This document shows positions 10,146-22,352 of a stretch of DNA of 64,000 nucleotides, one piece after another. Both the position numbers and the translations under genes were made by a program. The stretch is from Melampsora larici-populina 98AG31 (lineage: Eukaryota; Basidiomycota; Pucciniomycetes; Pucciniales; Melampsoraceae): positions 1,192,883 through 1,256,882 of the forward strand of contig NW_006768781.1 in assembly GCF_000204055.1 (NCBI RefSeq). The letters are read 5' to 3'. The stretch's first letter is position 1. Every line of letters starts with the position of its first letter. The notes beneath the pieces were generated by a model that was not told the origin of the DNA, searched no databases, and saw nothing but the letters and a program-made list of their open reading frames with translations.

Positions 10146-11880
10146 TTTGATTTCGATTTACCTAAAGCTGAGACCGAGAGGAACCTGATCAGACGTAGGA
10201 AGTAGGATTGTTGGAATAGGTCGACTCACAGATTCGAACCGAAGAGAAAAAGATAAGTATTACAGGAAGGGTGGCCGATTCAGAGGGTGGAGTTCATCTC
10301 GTGAGCGTGTCGACAGCCTAGAGTTAGGGTAAGAACGGCGGCGGGCCAATCCAATCGAATCGGTTGTTAGGTTAATGTTAGGTTAACCAGTGTAATTTGT
10401 TGGTTTTGTCATCAAACAGCGGCTGACGGCTCGCAAGTCTACATCATGTGCGCGCACCTCCCACACAACCTCCGCACCACTACACCCGACATGCTGAGCC
10501 GGCCACAAGACCATACCTCATGAAGTCAAAGCGATCCCAGTCTGCTTCTATGATATGGCTACGTTGAGATCAATCACCTCTAATTCTTCAATAAGTCAGG
10601 GTCATTTTATGATTGCCGGTACGGGAGGGTAAAATTAGGTAGTGGTAAAGTTTCTGCTGTGCCAATCGCGTTGTTTGCATGTTGTATGAGCGGAGCGTAC
10701 GGATGACACCCGGGTTATTCGCGACGAGCTGAATTCAGCATTGTGGTATTTTTTCGTGGCTATTCTTCGACAGGCGAGCTCCTTTTACATCGATTTCCAT
10801 CTAACTTGTGAATGCAAATGTTGCAAAACAAGACAACTGAAATTGTAGCCTATAGATAATCTCTGTATCATATGAGACAGTCCTTGGCAGCAGCGGATTT
10901 AGGTTGAGATCCAATTCAGCAAGGAATCACTCATCAGATGAATCCATCAATGGCAAGAGGAGAATAGGTCTGGGTGCTCGTGGGTGATCTACGCTAAAAC
11001 TCACGAGAGATGGTTTTAGCTAGAATCGGGGCATGGAGCCCTTTTTGCATAAATGTAAAGCTATCGGGATAGGTTTAAGTACATAAGCAAAAGACTCAAA
11101 GGCATAAAAAGAGGTCTGCGTGGGGCGGCCTAAGAAGTATTACAGTCATAAGAGGGAGAGAAGGGTGGGTCGAAGAAATTATATTCTGATCACGGAGATG
11201 AATATAATTCTTGGATAATGAAAATACTAAATAGGAAGATTCTTTTTATATTTTCCTAAGAGAATTCATAATAAAGTGGGCAGAACCGGAGTTCGAAAGC
11301 CTCCACGTCCTATATGATTTACCAGAGGGTAAAGAGCCACCTCAAAGGTAAAGGTAAGGAGTGATAGAATCGGAGATGGTAAAGAAGCACAGCGGTGTGA
11401 TAAAAAGTATCACAGCAGAGCAATGATGACGACGTGAATGGCTTACTATCTTTCGTCGTGGCTACGTGACAGTCGGCACTGTGACCTATTCTCGTATCTA
11501 GAAGCTCGCTCCTAGTGCCCAGTAAGAGGACTTGGTGAGGGCTAAAGGGGTCAGTGCGACAAGGTTGAGAGGTCCAAGCCGATAATCTACTGATGCTCTT
11601 GGGCCGGAACATGAAGATTATTGAAAAAATGATATCCAGCTGCTTCATGGACCATCAATAACCAAATTCGAATTGCGCAACACAGCTCTTTCAATTTTCA
11701 ATGTTTGTCTTTCAAGGTTGAATGCATCATGATATGCATTCTCCATCACAGCAGAACTCGTCATCATCCTCAAATTCGAATCACAGCTACTTGCATACTC
11801 ACAGCAATTCAATTTAACCATGTCTAATGAGGTCTAATGAGGGAGTTCAAAATTCGGCCTTGACTGAATTTTGTTGACTA
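10146..11880. other. intergenic, 1.7 kb, no gene seen
   Basis: Divergent upstream region of the RPS1 gene (left) and the secreted-protein gene (right). No convincing ORF; the 109-codon minus-strand ORF at 11319-11648 has no recognisable feature. Two short direct copies of GTCTAATGAG lie at about 11822 and 11832. Confidence 0.45.
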
Positions 11881-11886
11881 TATAAA
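11881..11886 (+). promoter_or_regulatory. TATA box of the secreted-protein gene
   Basis: TATAAA in the context CTATATAAAGG lies about 115 bp before the ATG at 11998. This places initiation near 11910 and leaves an A/C-rich leader of about 85 nt. The spacing and sharp TATA are typical of strongly regulated fungal genes. Confidence 0.6.
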
Positions 11887-11997
11887 GGACCCTTGCGATG
11901 ATCTCCTCACGACTCTCTCCATAAAAAAGATACATACACAAATATCTCACCTCAAAACACTTTCAGTTCTTCTTTAACCAACAAACTTTACAAAAAA

Positions 11998-12388
11998 ATG
12001 GTCTGTTACATTCACTTTCAAAGATCCAGCCCACCCTTTCACAATTTAACACAGTTTCGGCCTCTTTCTGTCTCTTCTCCAGAGCGCCCACTCTCTCAAA
12101 AAATGCATCAATCTTGCGATTCTATGCTTCATGCTTCTCACCTTATTCAGCACCTTCAGCAGAGCAGAGGAATTGGTTGTGCGATGCTGTGACCGCGCCA
12201 ACTACTGCTCAGCCTCAGAGAACATCGAAGACTCTGACTGTGGAACAAACCCTGATGGGACTTCCATACCCTACATATGCGAGAGGATACACCAAACTCC
12301 TCTATGTCCGAACGATGTCTTTTTCAATCAGACTTGCAGATATGGCGCACCTGCATGCGAGTTGCCTGTGGAAGATGATGATGAATAG
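11998..12388 (+). CDS. small secreted cysteine-rich protein (candidate effector)
   Basis: The model is ATG at 11998-12000, a phase-0 intron directly after the start codon (12001-12082, GTCTGT...CTCCAG) and one exon 12083-12388, giving 102 residues. The N-terminus MSAHSLKKCINLAILCFMLL continues to a hydrophobic core ending STFSRA, a clear signal peptide with predicted cleavage before EELVV. The mature part of about 73 residues has eight cysteines (CC, C, C, C, C, C, C) and an acidic tail PVEDDDE. No family is recognised; the spacing is not that of hydrophobins. Small size, secretion signal, even cysteine number and an isolated TATA promoter are the usual marks of rust effector candidates, but the function is inferred only. 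Without the intron the signal peptide has no start codon, which supports the splice model. Confidence 0.75.
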
Positions 12389-13110
12389 GGAAGAATTGGG
12401 TTTGTCAAGAGTATTTCCATCTTCAACTCACTTTTCTATCAATCTGACAAAGATCGATTTCGATTGATTTTAATCCCTTTTCCAGCCGTTCTTGGCGATT
12501 TCCACACAAACTTTACACCCTTGTACCAGCATTTCGTCTTCGTTTCTCCCGGTCATACATGTTCTTTACAAATAGTGCTCTTTTTATTTAGGTCCATGTT
12601 TCTTTGATCCTTTATCATCCTTGTAAGAACCCTACCACATGTGGACCCGGTAGAGATTATCCAGAAAAAAACAGCATGTCAATTTCACTCTTGACTTACC
12701 TTTGCCAATAGTACAAGCTTCTTTCTACATCGTACCATCTGGAGAGTGCAATTGACCACAAGTTGCAATATCTACTGGTTTTCTAGTGATTTTTGGCTGC
12801 CTGGCAATGTCCTGCGAGTCTGATTTTGTAATGAGCTGGCATTTATGAAGGAAGGTGATTTGGGCAAGAAAGTGGCAGACTAACAGGCCTTACCTTAACA
12901 AAGTGCCTACTGCGTGGCCGTATCATGGAGGAAAGCAACAAAAATCAAACAACTACTTGATAACACTTGATTTGCAGTGTGCTCCTGACTGAATTTCAAG
13001 ATCAGTCGCAAGCCTCTCTGTGATGGTCGCGCAGAGAGGGCTTTGCTAAGCTTACCACGAGCCTGAGGATTCAGGTTTTGGTGGCAGCATGATGTTAAAT
13101 GGGGTTAAAT
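12389..13110. other. 3' flank of the secreted-protein gene, no further gene
   Basis: T/C-rich sequence just after the stop fits a 3' untranslated region. Nothing else recognised before the MITE at 13114. Confidence 0.4.
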
Positions 13111-13113
13111 AAT

Positions 13114-13324
13114 AGCGGTACTCAAAGTTGTGTATACTTTGCCGTACATAGTTTTTCTTTTCTTTTTCACAACTACACACGGCCAGGAAAAACTATGTTT
13201 CTGGCTCAGAGGTACATATTTTTGAGCTGCAAACAAAAGACATACTTTTTCCAGGTTGTGTCTAGCTTCAAAAAAACAAAAAAAAACTATACACGGCAAA
13301 GTATACACAACTTTGAGTACCGTA
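13114..13324. mobile_element. MITE, 211 bp, sharing ends with the 44.4-58.9 kb element
   Basis: The ends are inverted copies: GCGGTACTCAAAGTTGTGTA at the left and the reverse complement ACGGTACTCAAAGTTGTGTA at the right, extending inward through GTATACTTTGCCGT. It is flanked by a 3-bp direct repeat AAT (13111-13113 and 13325-13327). The interior is AT-rich with further inverted symmetry and no gene. The same terminal string CGGTACTCAAAG(C)TGTGTATA starts the large element at 44423 and ends it at 58897, and that element also has AAT duplications. This is therefore probably a non-autonomous relative. Confidence 0.75.
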
Positions 13325-13327
13325 AAT

Positions 13328-14186
13328 GTTTACACTAACAAAATTATTCAAAAAGATATGCACCAGAAAATCATGCTCTAATGGGTAGCAGGAACATAAT
13401 TGATAAAGTCTGGCAAGAATCTAGCCTTGCAATGTATTAGTACATTGGTCTAAACTTGAGAACGTTCTGTTCTGCAATCAAAAGGAATTTGTGGGAGTTC
13501 ACTCCCTTGAGAACCATCATCACTGGGTGATGATTCACAAAAGTTTCATTTGTTGTCTCAAGATGCACTCAAGGATTGTGTGGATTCAGATGGATCTAGA
13601 TTGATCTCATTAACTTGACAGGCCGTGTGGATCTCCTCAGTGTGATTTGTATCCTAAGGAGGGATGATTTATATCATAACTAGCTTCTAGAAAAATCAAG
13701 GAACCAAAACTTGTCAACACCCTAAAACCAAGGTGGAGTCATGCTTCAAGTTAAAAGAGTATTTGTGCAATCACACATACTAAATGAACAAGAGGTTGCA
13801 CCCTCAGTCACAGGTCTTGGGCAGATAGTGTTTTGATCATACTTCTGATCATACCATTGATCACTCCTGCCTTCTCACAATACTCTTATGACTTCTTTTA
13901 TGCTGGTAAACTAACCAAGTTGAGGTAAGCACAATTACAACTTCAAGTGAAGAAGGATCAAAAGCCTACAGAAGTAGATATGAAATCATATATGTATACA
14001 ACTCAATATTAAGATGTGCCAACATTAAAGGGACAATCGGATTATGATGCATCTGTGACTAGGGTAGGTAATGTTGAAACATTGAAGAACACAGCACACA
14101 CCATAGGCATATATCAAACAAGTCTTTCTGAAGCTTTCTGACCAGCGGGCCATCTTTGAATCAAAACTGAAAATTATGTCATGATG
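13328..14186. other. intergenic, no gene seen
   Basis: AT-rich sequence with only short ORFs of no recognisable character. Nothing else found on either strand. Confidence 0.4.
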
Positions 14187-14188
14187 TA

Positions 14189-14453
14189 TAGTGGGAACCA
14201 TCAAGAGCCACTTGATCTGATAATTTTTCAAAAAAAGATTGCTGTAGTCACAAATATCACTCAATTCAAAAATCAAGATATTTTTGGGGTCCTCTTGTTC
14301 AGGGCTATTCAAAATATCCTCAGGAGACCAATCTTCAAAGGTCTTGTTTTTTTATCTCTGACGGTCAAGGGTGCACCAGATGAAAATAAGATTGTTTGTT
14401 GTAATTACAAATTACCTGGTCCATGGCTTCTTGCCTCTTGATGGTTCCCACTA
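14189..14453. mobile_element. MITE with Tc1/mariner-like ends, 265 bp
   Basis: The left end TAGTGGGAACCATCAAGAG is repeated inverted at the right end (CTCTTGATGGTTCCCACTA). Both ends are flanked by TA (14187-14188 and 14454-14455), as expected for a Tc1/mariner TA target duplication. The interior has no transposase. The two small ORFs inside are side effects of the sequence. Confidence 0.65.
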
Positions 14454-14455
14454 TA

Positions 14456-15372
14456 CTCTTTATCCTGATTCAATAAACCAATCTCTCAACTCAACATAAT
14501 TACAGATATCAGAATCCTGTAAAAGTTTCACACTGCAAGAGCACAGCAAATATCACATCCACAAATTCAACTTCCTTCTGACTATCAGGCTGTCCCTGAA
14601 GAAATCACATTTGAAGATCATTAAGAGATCCTTGGCTCTTATCCAACTTGATAAATCAATCTTTGAACTCCATCTCATAACAGATATTTCAGGTGAATCC
14701 CACTCTTTCAAAGCATACTTTGAGGCACCTCCCAATCTGTTGCTGATTGATAACTTTCAAAGCTTAAGAGATGTGACAGGAGCCTCAGAATAATCACTGG
14801 CTAATCAGATAAAGTGAATCCACCAGTCTCAGACCTCTGTAATTTATTTCTATCCATACATTTCGTGTGTCACATCACAATCTCACTTCTACACAATGTT
14901 CATATTGATTGTTCTGGTCCCATTATGATTATAAGTCTAGCGAGACACTGCTCAAAATTTCCGACCTTCATTCCCTTTAATCATTCTAATTAGGTGATGG
15001 GTGTTCAAGACCAGTTGCCACACATTCTGTGAGTTGATCAAGACAACAGGCCCATCAAAATTCTTGGAGTGACCCGACCCGACCTGGCGAAGTGTCCTTT
15101 CAGCCCGTCAGCGGGATGCTCTGAGGACGTTGTGTCTACATGTGGTGAAAATCGTTACGAGGTGAATGAAAGTTGCAAAGATGACCAACAGCAACGGCTC
15201 TCACCCAAGGTCTAATCTACCTTTCTTTCTTTGTTTTCCTTTCTTCGGAACTTCCTTTCAACAATCAATCCATACTTTTCAGTTTACCTTACACCTACCA
15301 TTATCGCCAATCATCGGTCTTCACACTGACATTGGAGCGGTTCCTACTCGATAATCTTACCATCCAAAGCTC
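14456..15372. other. upstream region of the DUF3684 gene
   Basis: Mostly AT-rich with no gene. Pyrimidine-rich sequence from about 15210 to 15360 is probably the 5' leader of the next gene. Confidence 0.4.
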
Positions 15373-18300
15373 ATGGCAGACTTTGCTCAAGCCTTGCAGG
15401 GTTTACCGGATGAAGCCGTTGAAGTGAATCAAAGGGCTTTAATCGATAAGGTCTTAGCGCGTTATTCGGGAGAGAATACGGTCTTTAGGGAACTTTTACA
15501 AAACGCCGACGATGCTTCAGCAACTGAGGTCGAGATCAAGTTTTTATCTTCAACTGAATCTGATATCTCAAGCCCAGCACCTTCAAACGAACCACTTCCT
15601 GACCTCAAGACTCACAAGATTGCTAGGGTTGTGGCGAGAAACAATGGGATTCCATTCAGGGAACAAGATTGGTGTCAGTTGCTGATGGCTGAACTGACTC
15701 ACAATTAGACGGGGAGCTGATTTCGATCATCTTTTTCTCAATATCCTCAACACCGCCTTGTTATTTCTGCGTCTCTCTACCAGCAAGATTACGGAAAATC
15801 GCTGAAGGAAACCCAGATGAATCGTACGTTTCATGTGTACCTTCAACTTCAGGTTTTGCCTGATATATGCGCTGACTATGATGGTGTTTCAATAGCAAAA
15901 TCGGAGCTTTTGGTGTACGTCCTTAGATTCTACTGATGTATATATCGCCTGCTCAACCTTGCGTTGTGTACATCCATCATCATAGGTTGGATTCTACGCT
16001 CTGTGGTCGATTTGTGACTCCCCTATAGTCATGTCTGGCAATTCTATCATGGGCTTTAGCTGGAGTACAAAGAATCCAGATCAACTAGTGACCCGTAAAG
16101 GAACGAATCCAAGTCCTTCATCCTGGACAACATTTGTGATGGATGTTCGAAGTCCTTCACCAATTCCACCTCCCTTTGAATTCAGTCGATTTCTCGCCAC
16201 GAGTTTGGCTTTTACTACTCAGATCAAAGTCTTGAGCTTGTATTTCGATAATCATCTCTTATGCAAATTGGAAAAGAAACTTGCACCACCTCAGACTCTC
16301 ACTCCACCATCTAATCTCAGTGCTCTCGCTCCGATGCAGATGATGAAAATTGTTGCTGTGGATCAAACCAGTGTTCAAATCGACGCTACTGTGCTTCGAT
16401 TGACACTTCAGGGACTCAACACCAAAAGCAAAGCGTCATCTTTCAGTCCTGCTGGAGCTGCTGCCACCACCTCTTCTTTTGCATCCAGAATGCTCTCCGC
16501 ATTTACCTCAAAGTCAACTCCTTCGGTATCCCCATCACATTTCCCCGCGCCCACTGAAACTCCCATCAACGCCGAGCCCCTGATAAGCTTGAAAGCAAGT
16601 TTGTTCTTGCGTGTTGTCACAGGAAACGTCAATGTCAGCGTCCCAGCTGCTTTCAGCTCTGAGCTCGAACGTGCCACAAAAAAACCGCCGCCTAAAAAAA
16701 CTCAATATCAATTGGTATGGACCAACAAGGACGAATTCGACGCGGGTAAAGAGAGCAGTGCTGAGGATAGCGACTCTAAGCGACTAATCGGGGACAAACG
16801 GGCAAGAGCTGTTTTTGACGGGCTCATCTCAGACCTGGAAGTGCAAGGTCGAGTTTTCATAGGCTTTCCTACCCATCAGACTACTGGGTTTGCCGGTTCG
16901 ATCGCTGCGCGCTTTATACCCACAGTCGAGCGTGAATCTCTCGACCTTCAAGCCAAATATGTCGCTGATTGGAACAAGGAACTTTTGGCAATTGGAGGAA
17001 TATTAGCTAGAATGATTTATGAGGGCGAAATGAAGGAGATTGCAACACTTTGGACGAAGAATATTCCTGATTCCACACGAACATGGCTTATTAGTCGAGC
17101 ACTTCATGCTATGCAATTCTTTACCTTTCATTCATCGACACCAGCTGGAACGGTTTCTTTTGATACCGAACAAAGCTTTTTTCAATGTGATCGGAACCGT
17201 ACTATTACTGTACCATCATCATCAGGTCCACAGTCCGCCATCAATGTTCGGCTACCCAATCCGGAATTGGCCACATTTCTCAAAAACATCCCTGTCATAC
17301 CTATTGAGGTCACCAAAAATGCTCAGCTGATGATCACCAAATTACGTGAACGGCGTCTGATATCGGAGATTTCCCTCGAAGATGTGTTCAAAGAGTTGGA
17401 AAACAGAGTATTTACCGTAGATGAGATGCGAGAATGTATGACCTGGTGGATAGGGCTAACAGGACTTCAAGGTTACGATCGCTCAATAGTTCAACGGTTT
17501 TTGAGATCTGCGGTGTTCCAATATTCTCCACCTTCGCCTAGTTCCACACCGGATTCTCTTCCTGCTACCAAGACTGCTCCCGAGGTCGCCGAGGTAATCA
17601 TGCCTATGAGTTCTGTCAAGACTTTTGTCAATGTCAAGCTCATCCCTGCCGACGTACCTACCCCGCCTCATTGTCTACCCTTTGCTTTAACTAAATCGAT
17701 GTCAAGCGATTCACTGAAAAGAGTCTTTGGCTTCAATGAACTCAACCTCTTGGATTTTACGACTCATCTTTTCTCTGCCGAGTTCAAGGGAGTCGACAGT
17801 ATCAGCGAATCTCCTATATTTGCAGAAAAATTCCTCAATATCTTGGCAAAGGCGTGGTCTAGTCTGTCAGCCGAACTTCAACGCGAGATCTCGTCTTATC
17901 TTCAGGAGAAAGTCTTCATTCCTACGCGACATGGAATGCGTAAATCATCTGAGGCATATCATTCAAATGTAACATTATTCCAGGATCTGGCTGTGGTATG
18001 TCTTCCCAGTGGTACGCCTGTAAAAGGTGCGATGGAGAAAGTTTTAACTGCAATTGGGGTTCGAAAACATGTCGAGGTATGGACTGCCGCTTCACGCCCC
18101 TTCCTTGATACCCTGATGACTATGTCAAGACTGACTGTACCTTACATCCAATCTGTCAGTTACAAATGGTGTTCTCAAGACTCCTGGGAAGTGGGGAGTG
18201 GAATCATGCAGATTTGGTTAAATACCTAGTGAGTGTACGAGACATCCTCACTGATGTCGAGGTCGATCGTTTGAAACACACAAATTGGCTTCCAAAAGAT

Positions 18301-21300
18301 GGCGAACCCAAAGTCCAACCCATCCCTGGACCAGATGGCAAAGTCAGGAAGCCAAAAACTATCCGACATGCGGCTAGTCAATTGTATGAGCCTACACCGG
18401 CCAATCGTGAACTTCAACTCCCCCTTGTCGAATGGCCCGTGAAGTGGAGATCAACATCAGAAGAAGCCAAATTACTATTCTTCCTAGGACTGAATAAGAT
18501 CCCACCCATCGATGTCCTTTTGAAGATTGCTGCCAACTCCCAAGACGGTTCCTTACGCGAGAAAGCCTTGGCTTTCTTCCTTGAACACTTTGCAGATTAT
18601 CGATCTTTGTATCGACCAAACTCCCAAACTCCAGCTTATGTCCCTTGTACGACTGGTTTGGTCAATCCTCTTGAATGTTATTCGAACCCAGATGCTTCTG
18701 TCATGGGATTTCCAGTGCTCCAAGACAAATACATGGTCGACTATCAAAAATTTGGAATGAAACAGAATCCTTCATCAGCTCAACTTATGAAAAGGCTCAT
18801 CGAACAACCTCCTAGCGATACAACAAAGGCTAAGCTAATCTATGAATATCTATCAACCAGAGTAGCAGATTTCTCACAATCAGAGCTGTCAAGCTTGAAG
18901 AATGCTTCGATCATTCCTGTCGCTAAAGGCTCTCACGCATCGCCCAGTACATGTTTCTTCCAACCTCAAAATTCTGTGAAAAGTGGCCCATTCAAGAGCT
19001 TATTTACATACATTGACTTTGGACTGGCATCGAAGCCTTTCTTACTAGCTTGTGGTGTCAAAAACGAACCTACCGTCCAAGAGATCACTGAAATGTTGAT
19101 CGCAGATCCTGCTAAGTTCTACGCGTTGGCTGGTTCTGCCGAGGAATATTTACAGGTCTTGCGGAACATCGCAGCTAATGCACATCTACTCGGTCATGGT
19201 CTCAAACAGGCCATGCAAAAGTCTGCGTTTATCCTAGGTTCGCGTAGAGTCTCGCCGAGCGGAACGGCGGGAGAGAAGGCACTAGTGTACGATGATGATG
19301 ATGATGAGATCGAAGCTGGACAGCCTTTCGTTCACGTCCTTGCGTTACCCAGAGATGTGGTTATCATTGATGATTCACATTCTTACTCACAATTTACGAG
19401 TATCATTATCGCATGCCCGCAAGAAGAGGTCTTTGAACATCTAGCCGAAGTAAGCCGATGAGATGTGTATCATTCTCCGGTAGAATTATATTGACAAGCT
19501 TTGTTGACAATTGATTTTGAACAGTCTCTTGGTGCCTCACGTCTGACCAAGATCTTGAAGGAAAAGTTTCACATAGAGGGTGTCAATCCAGAGAATGAAC
19601 GTACCCGAGAGATGCGTCAGTTGATCATTGAGCGATGTCATTTATTCCTGTATGAGCGTCAAGGAGTTCGTAATGATGTGATTAGGGACGCAGAGTGGAT
19701 GAAACGGAATCTGGTAATTTGTCTCTTTCGTGATCTCATTGTTATCATCACACTTCGATGCTGACTTTAGTCGATATAGGTGGTCAAACAAGTCGAACAC
19801 CTCGCTCTTCAGAGAGACCTCATTTATCTTGGCACCAAACACTCGAGTGTTTTACAAGCTACTGCTACAGCTTCAATGGAAAACAGAAACAGTATGGTCA
19901 TTTACCTTGCTCGGAAGACTGAAATCGACTGGTTCGAGCTTGCGAGCACTGTCTGCAAGCATATATTAGCTCACCAAAAGCTTAGCGACTCTTTGTTCTT
20001 CGTACGTTTGTCTTGGCTTACTTTACATATCTATGTAGCTAAATTTGAGTGTCTTTCGCCAGATGACCATATTGCAGACTAGTCTGAAGAATTTAAAAAG
20101 GCGAGGAGTGAATGTGGATCGGTACGTTTCACAGATATACATTCTCGCCGACGCCACACACTTTCTGAAAAACTTACATCATGCTGATCTCTTGGTTTAG
20201 TATCATCAACGCTCGAAAGGCCGAACGTGAAGCTAATCAACAAAGATTACGAGAGCAAAAGTTACAAATGCAATTGGATAGTGCGAATGAACTAACTCCC
20301 GATAAACTTGAGACTCAATCTCAAGAACTTGAAAGAAAGTTTCCGGATGCAGATCCAGATTTTATTAGACAAGCTTTACTATCAGAAAAGGAGGATCATC
20401 TCAAACGAGTATCTGAGAAATTCCAACATGGCGCATATAAGAAAAAGCCTGTTGCACCTCCTGTACCTGAGATATCACCTCAACATAGTGGTTTGTTCAG
20501 TTCATTAAGACGAAAACTTCTCAATAATGAAACAACGAGCTCTAAACCAAATAGTCCGCTGGCTGGCGAATCTTCCCCTCATCCGCCCTCTCTCGAAGGA
20601 CCCCGGCCGAAATCTTTACTTCCACCCCCATCACAGGTTTGTCCCCTATATCAAGTTTAAACATCCAAAGCAGTCTGCTTGACATCAAACTTTACATCTC
20701 CACAGGCCACACCCATGTCAGACATTCGATCTAATTTGATCAAAGCCATCAATGTTTCTCGACCGGATACGAACAATGACATTCGAAGTAAACCAGACAC
20801 CAAACCTGTTAAAGAATCTGAACAATCTTATTGTGATCCGAGTGGAGCAAGAGAAGATTTATCTTTCTTGACAACCGTTGGTGGATTACGATTTTATGTA
20901 TCAAGACAAGTGAGTAGTGGTGAGATGGTGATGATGGAGTATGGAGATGCTTTGACACGTTATGTAGAAAAGGTCATCAAACCTGTAGGAGGTATGTTGT
21001 GGTGTGATCAGACTGATCTTTTGAGTCTATAGGCTGATCTATCGAATCTGTACGTCTCTCTGTAGAGGTTTTCGATATCGATCCTCGTAGTTTACATGTC
21101 TTTTATGATCTCGAAGGACCGGTGATTGCATTCAATAAGAATGGAAGCTTGTTTTTCAACCTTCGATATTACTTAGCGTAAGTTGTTTGACTTCCATGAA
21201 TTGAAACAAGTCAAAGCACACGAGACGATCATATCTTAACATGATATTTCTTATTGAATCTTTTAGATGGTATGATGATCACGTGAAAAAGGGAATTCTT

Positions 21301-21714
21301 GCAGATGCATTGATTGGAACATTCTCAAGTTTTGCAGTAAGTTTCAATATCCATGAGATACTTGAAAGGATGTAGGAAAGTTTCATTGACCTTTGATTTT
21401 GAACTTGTAGCACGAATTAGCTCATAATCTTGTTACTGATCATAATTCGGAACATGAGGTAAGGGTTCAATTTTTTTTTCATTGATCATCAGGGTAAGAG
21501 ATGAAGGATATTAGCTGATGTGTTTAAACTTTTGTTTGTGTGTTTGATAGTGGTGGATGAGCTCAGTGAGTTTGAATCCCTTATAATTATGATCTCGTCT
21601 CTACGAAAAAAACTGATCATGGCCTACTCTGAACTTCCGCAGTTTATCGAACAATACTTTTTAAGGATTGCAGCGTATATTGCTTCTGTTGTACCAGTGC
21701 CTTCAACAGAGTAG
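15373..21714 (+). CDS. HATPase-domain / DUF3684 protein (sacsin-type ATP-binding), 1749 aa
   Basis: Fifteen exons: 15373-15673, 15784-15823, 15896-15914, 15986-18076, 18160-19449, 19525-19713, 19780-20001, 20063-20121, 20201-20636, 20706-20991, 21066-21177, 21267-21336, 21411-21458, 21551-21565 and 21643-21714. All are GT-AG and the phases close. The N-terminus is a GHKL ATPase fold: N-box ELLQNADDA (residues 40-48), then NNGIPF, RKIAEGNPDESKIGAFGVGFY with the glycine motif at 115-124. The middle is the large fungal DUF3684 region, with a low-complexity linker at about 150-200. A charged coiled-coil/disordered part is encoded at 20201-20636. The C-terminus has FAHELAHNLVTDHNSEHEWW, an HExxHxxxxxH motif at about 1706-1716. 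Length and order match the fungal family; the biological role is not established. The first ATG gives the family N-terminus. No damage seen. Confidence 0.92.
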
Positions 21715-22113
21715 ATGATGTTGAGTGAAAAGAAGTGGGAAGCTCTTACTTGATTATTGGTTTTTTTTTCTTTGCGAGTGTATGATATTTTTACAGTTTG
21801 TTTGTTTGTACATTTAGTTTTATTATAATCATCATGGATATTATAGGTAGTTGAAAAATTAGTGTGTATTTTACTATTGAACTTTTGGATTGGATCTGTT
21901 TGAGTCTCTATGGCTTGGTTTAAGACGATTTTCCCTTTTTTTGGAAATAGCTTAACATTAACACTTGAGATCACAGGGGCAAAACTTGATGCTCACAACT
22001 ATGTGAGCGTTGAAATTTTCCTGTTTTGTTCCCATTTGTTTTCCATTTGTTTTCCATTTGTTTCCCTTTTCTTTCTGCTTTTCGGCTCATTATGTGATCA
22101 ACAGAAACTGAGG

Positions 22114-22180
22114 AGATGGGCCAGCCCTCCCTCAGGCAACAGTCCTTAGCAAAGAAGCCTGAGGGAGGGCTGGCCCATCT
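22114..22180. repeat. perfect 24-bp inverted repeat (hairpin)
   Basis: AGATGGGCCAGCCCTCCCTC and the following AGGC (22114-22137) are repeated exactly in inverted orientation at 22157-22180 around a 19-nt loop. It is GC-rich in an AT-rich setting and lies inside the Pack-type element, beyond the 3' end of the captured gene piece. It may be the fused ends of another TIR element or a strong RNA hairpin. Confidence 0.8.
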
Positions 22181-22352
22181 GCTCACTTAATCTAAGCCCC
22201 TCAGCTCATCCTCAGCGGCATCCCTTGATGCATGCAGGCAGGCTGGGCTTTTGTCAAGCTAGCCCCGTGTTGGGTTTTATAACACCAACCCTAAACTGTT
22301 TTGAGAATAAGGGCACCTGGGACGTCCCGACAGTGCTGACTTATAAGGATAC

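Noticed and set aside
11319..11648. 109-codon minus-strand ORF
   Set aside because: It has a hydrophobic-looking start but no convincing signal peptide, no motif and no supporting promoter or splice sites.
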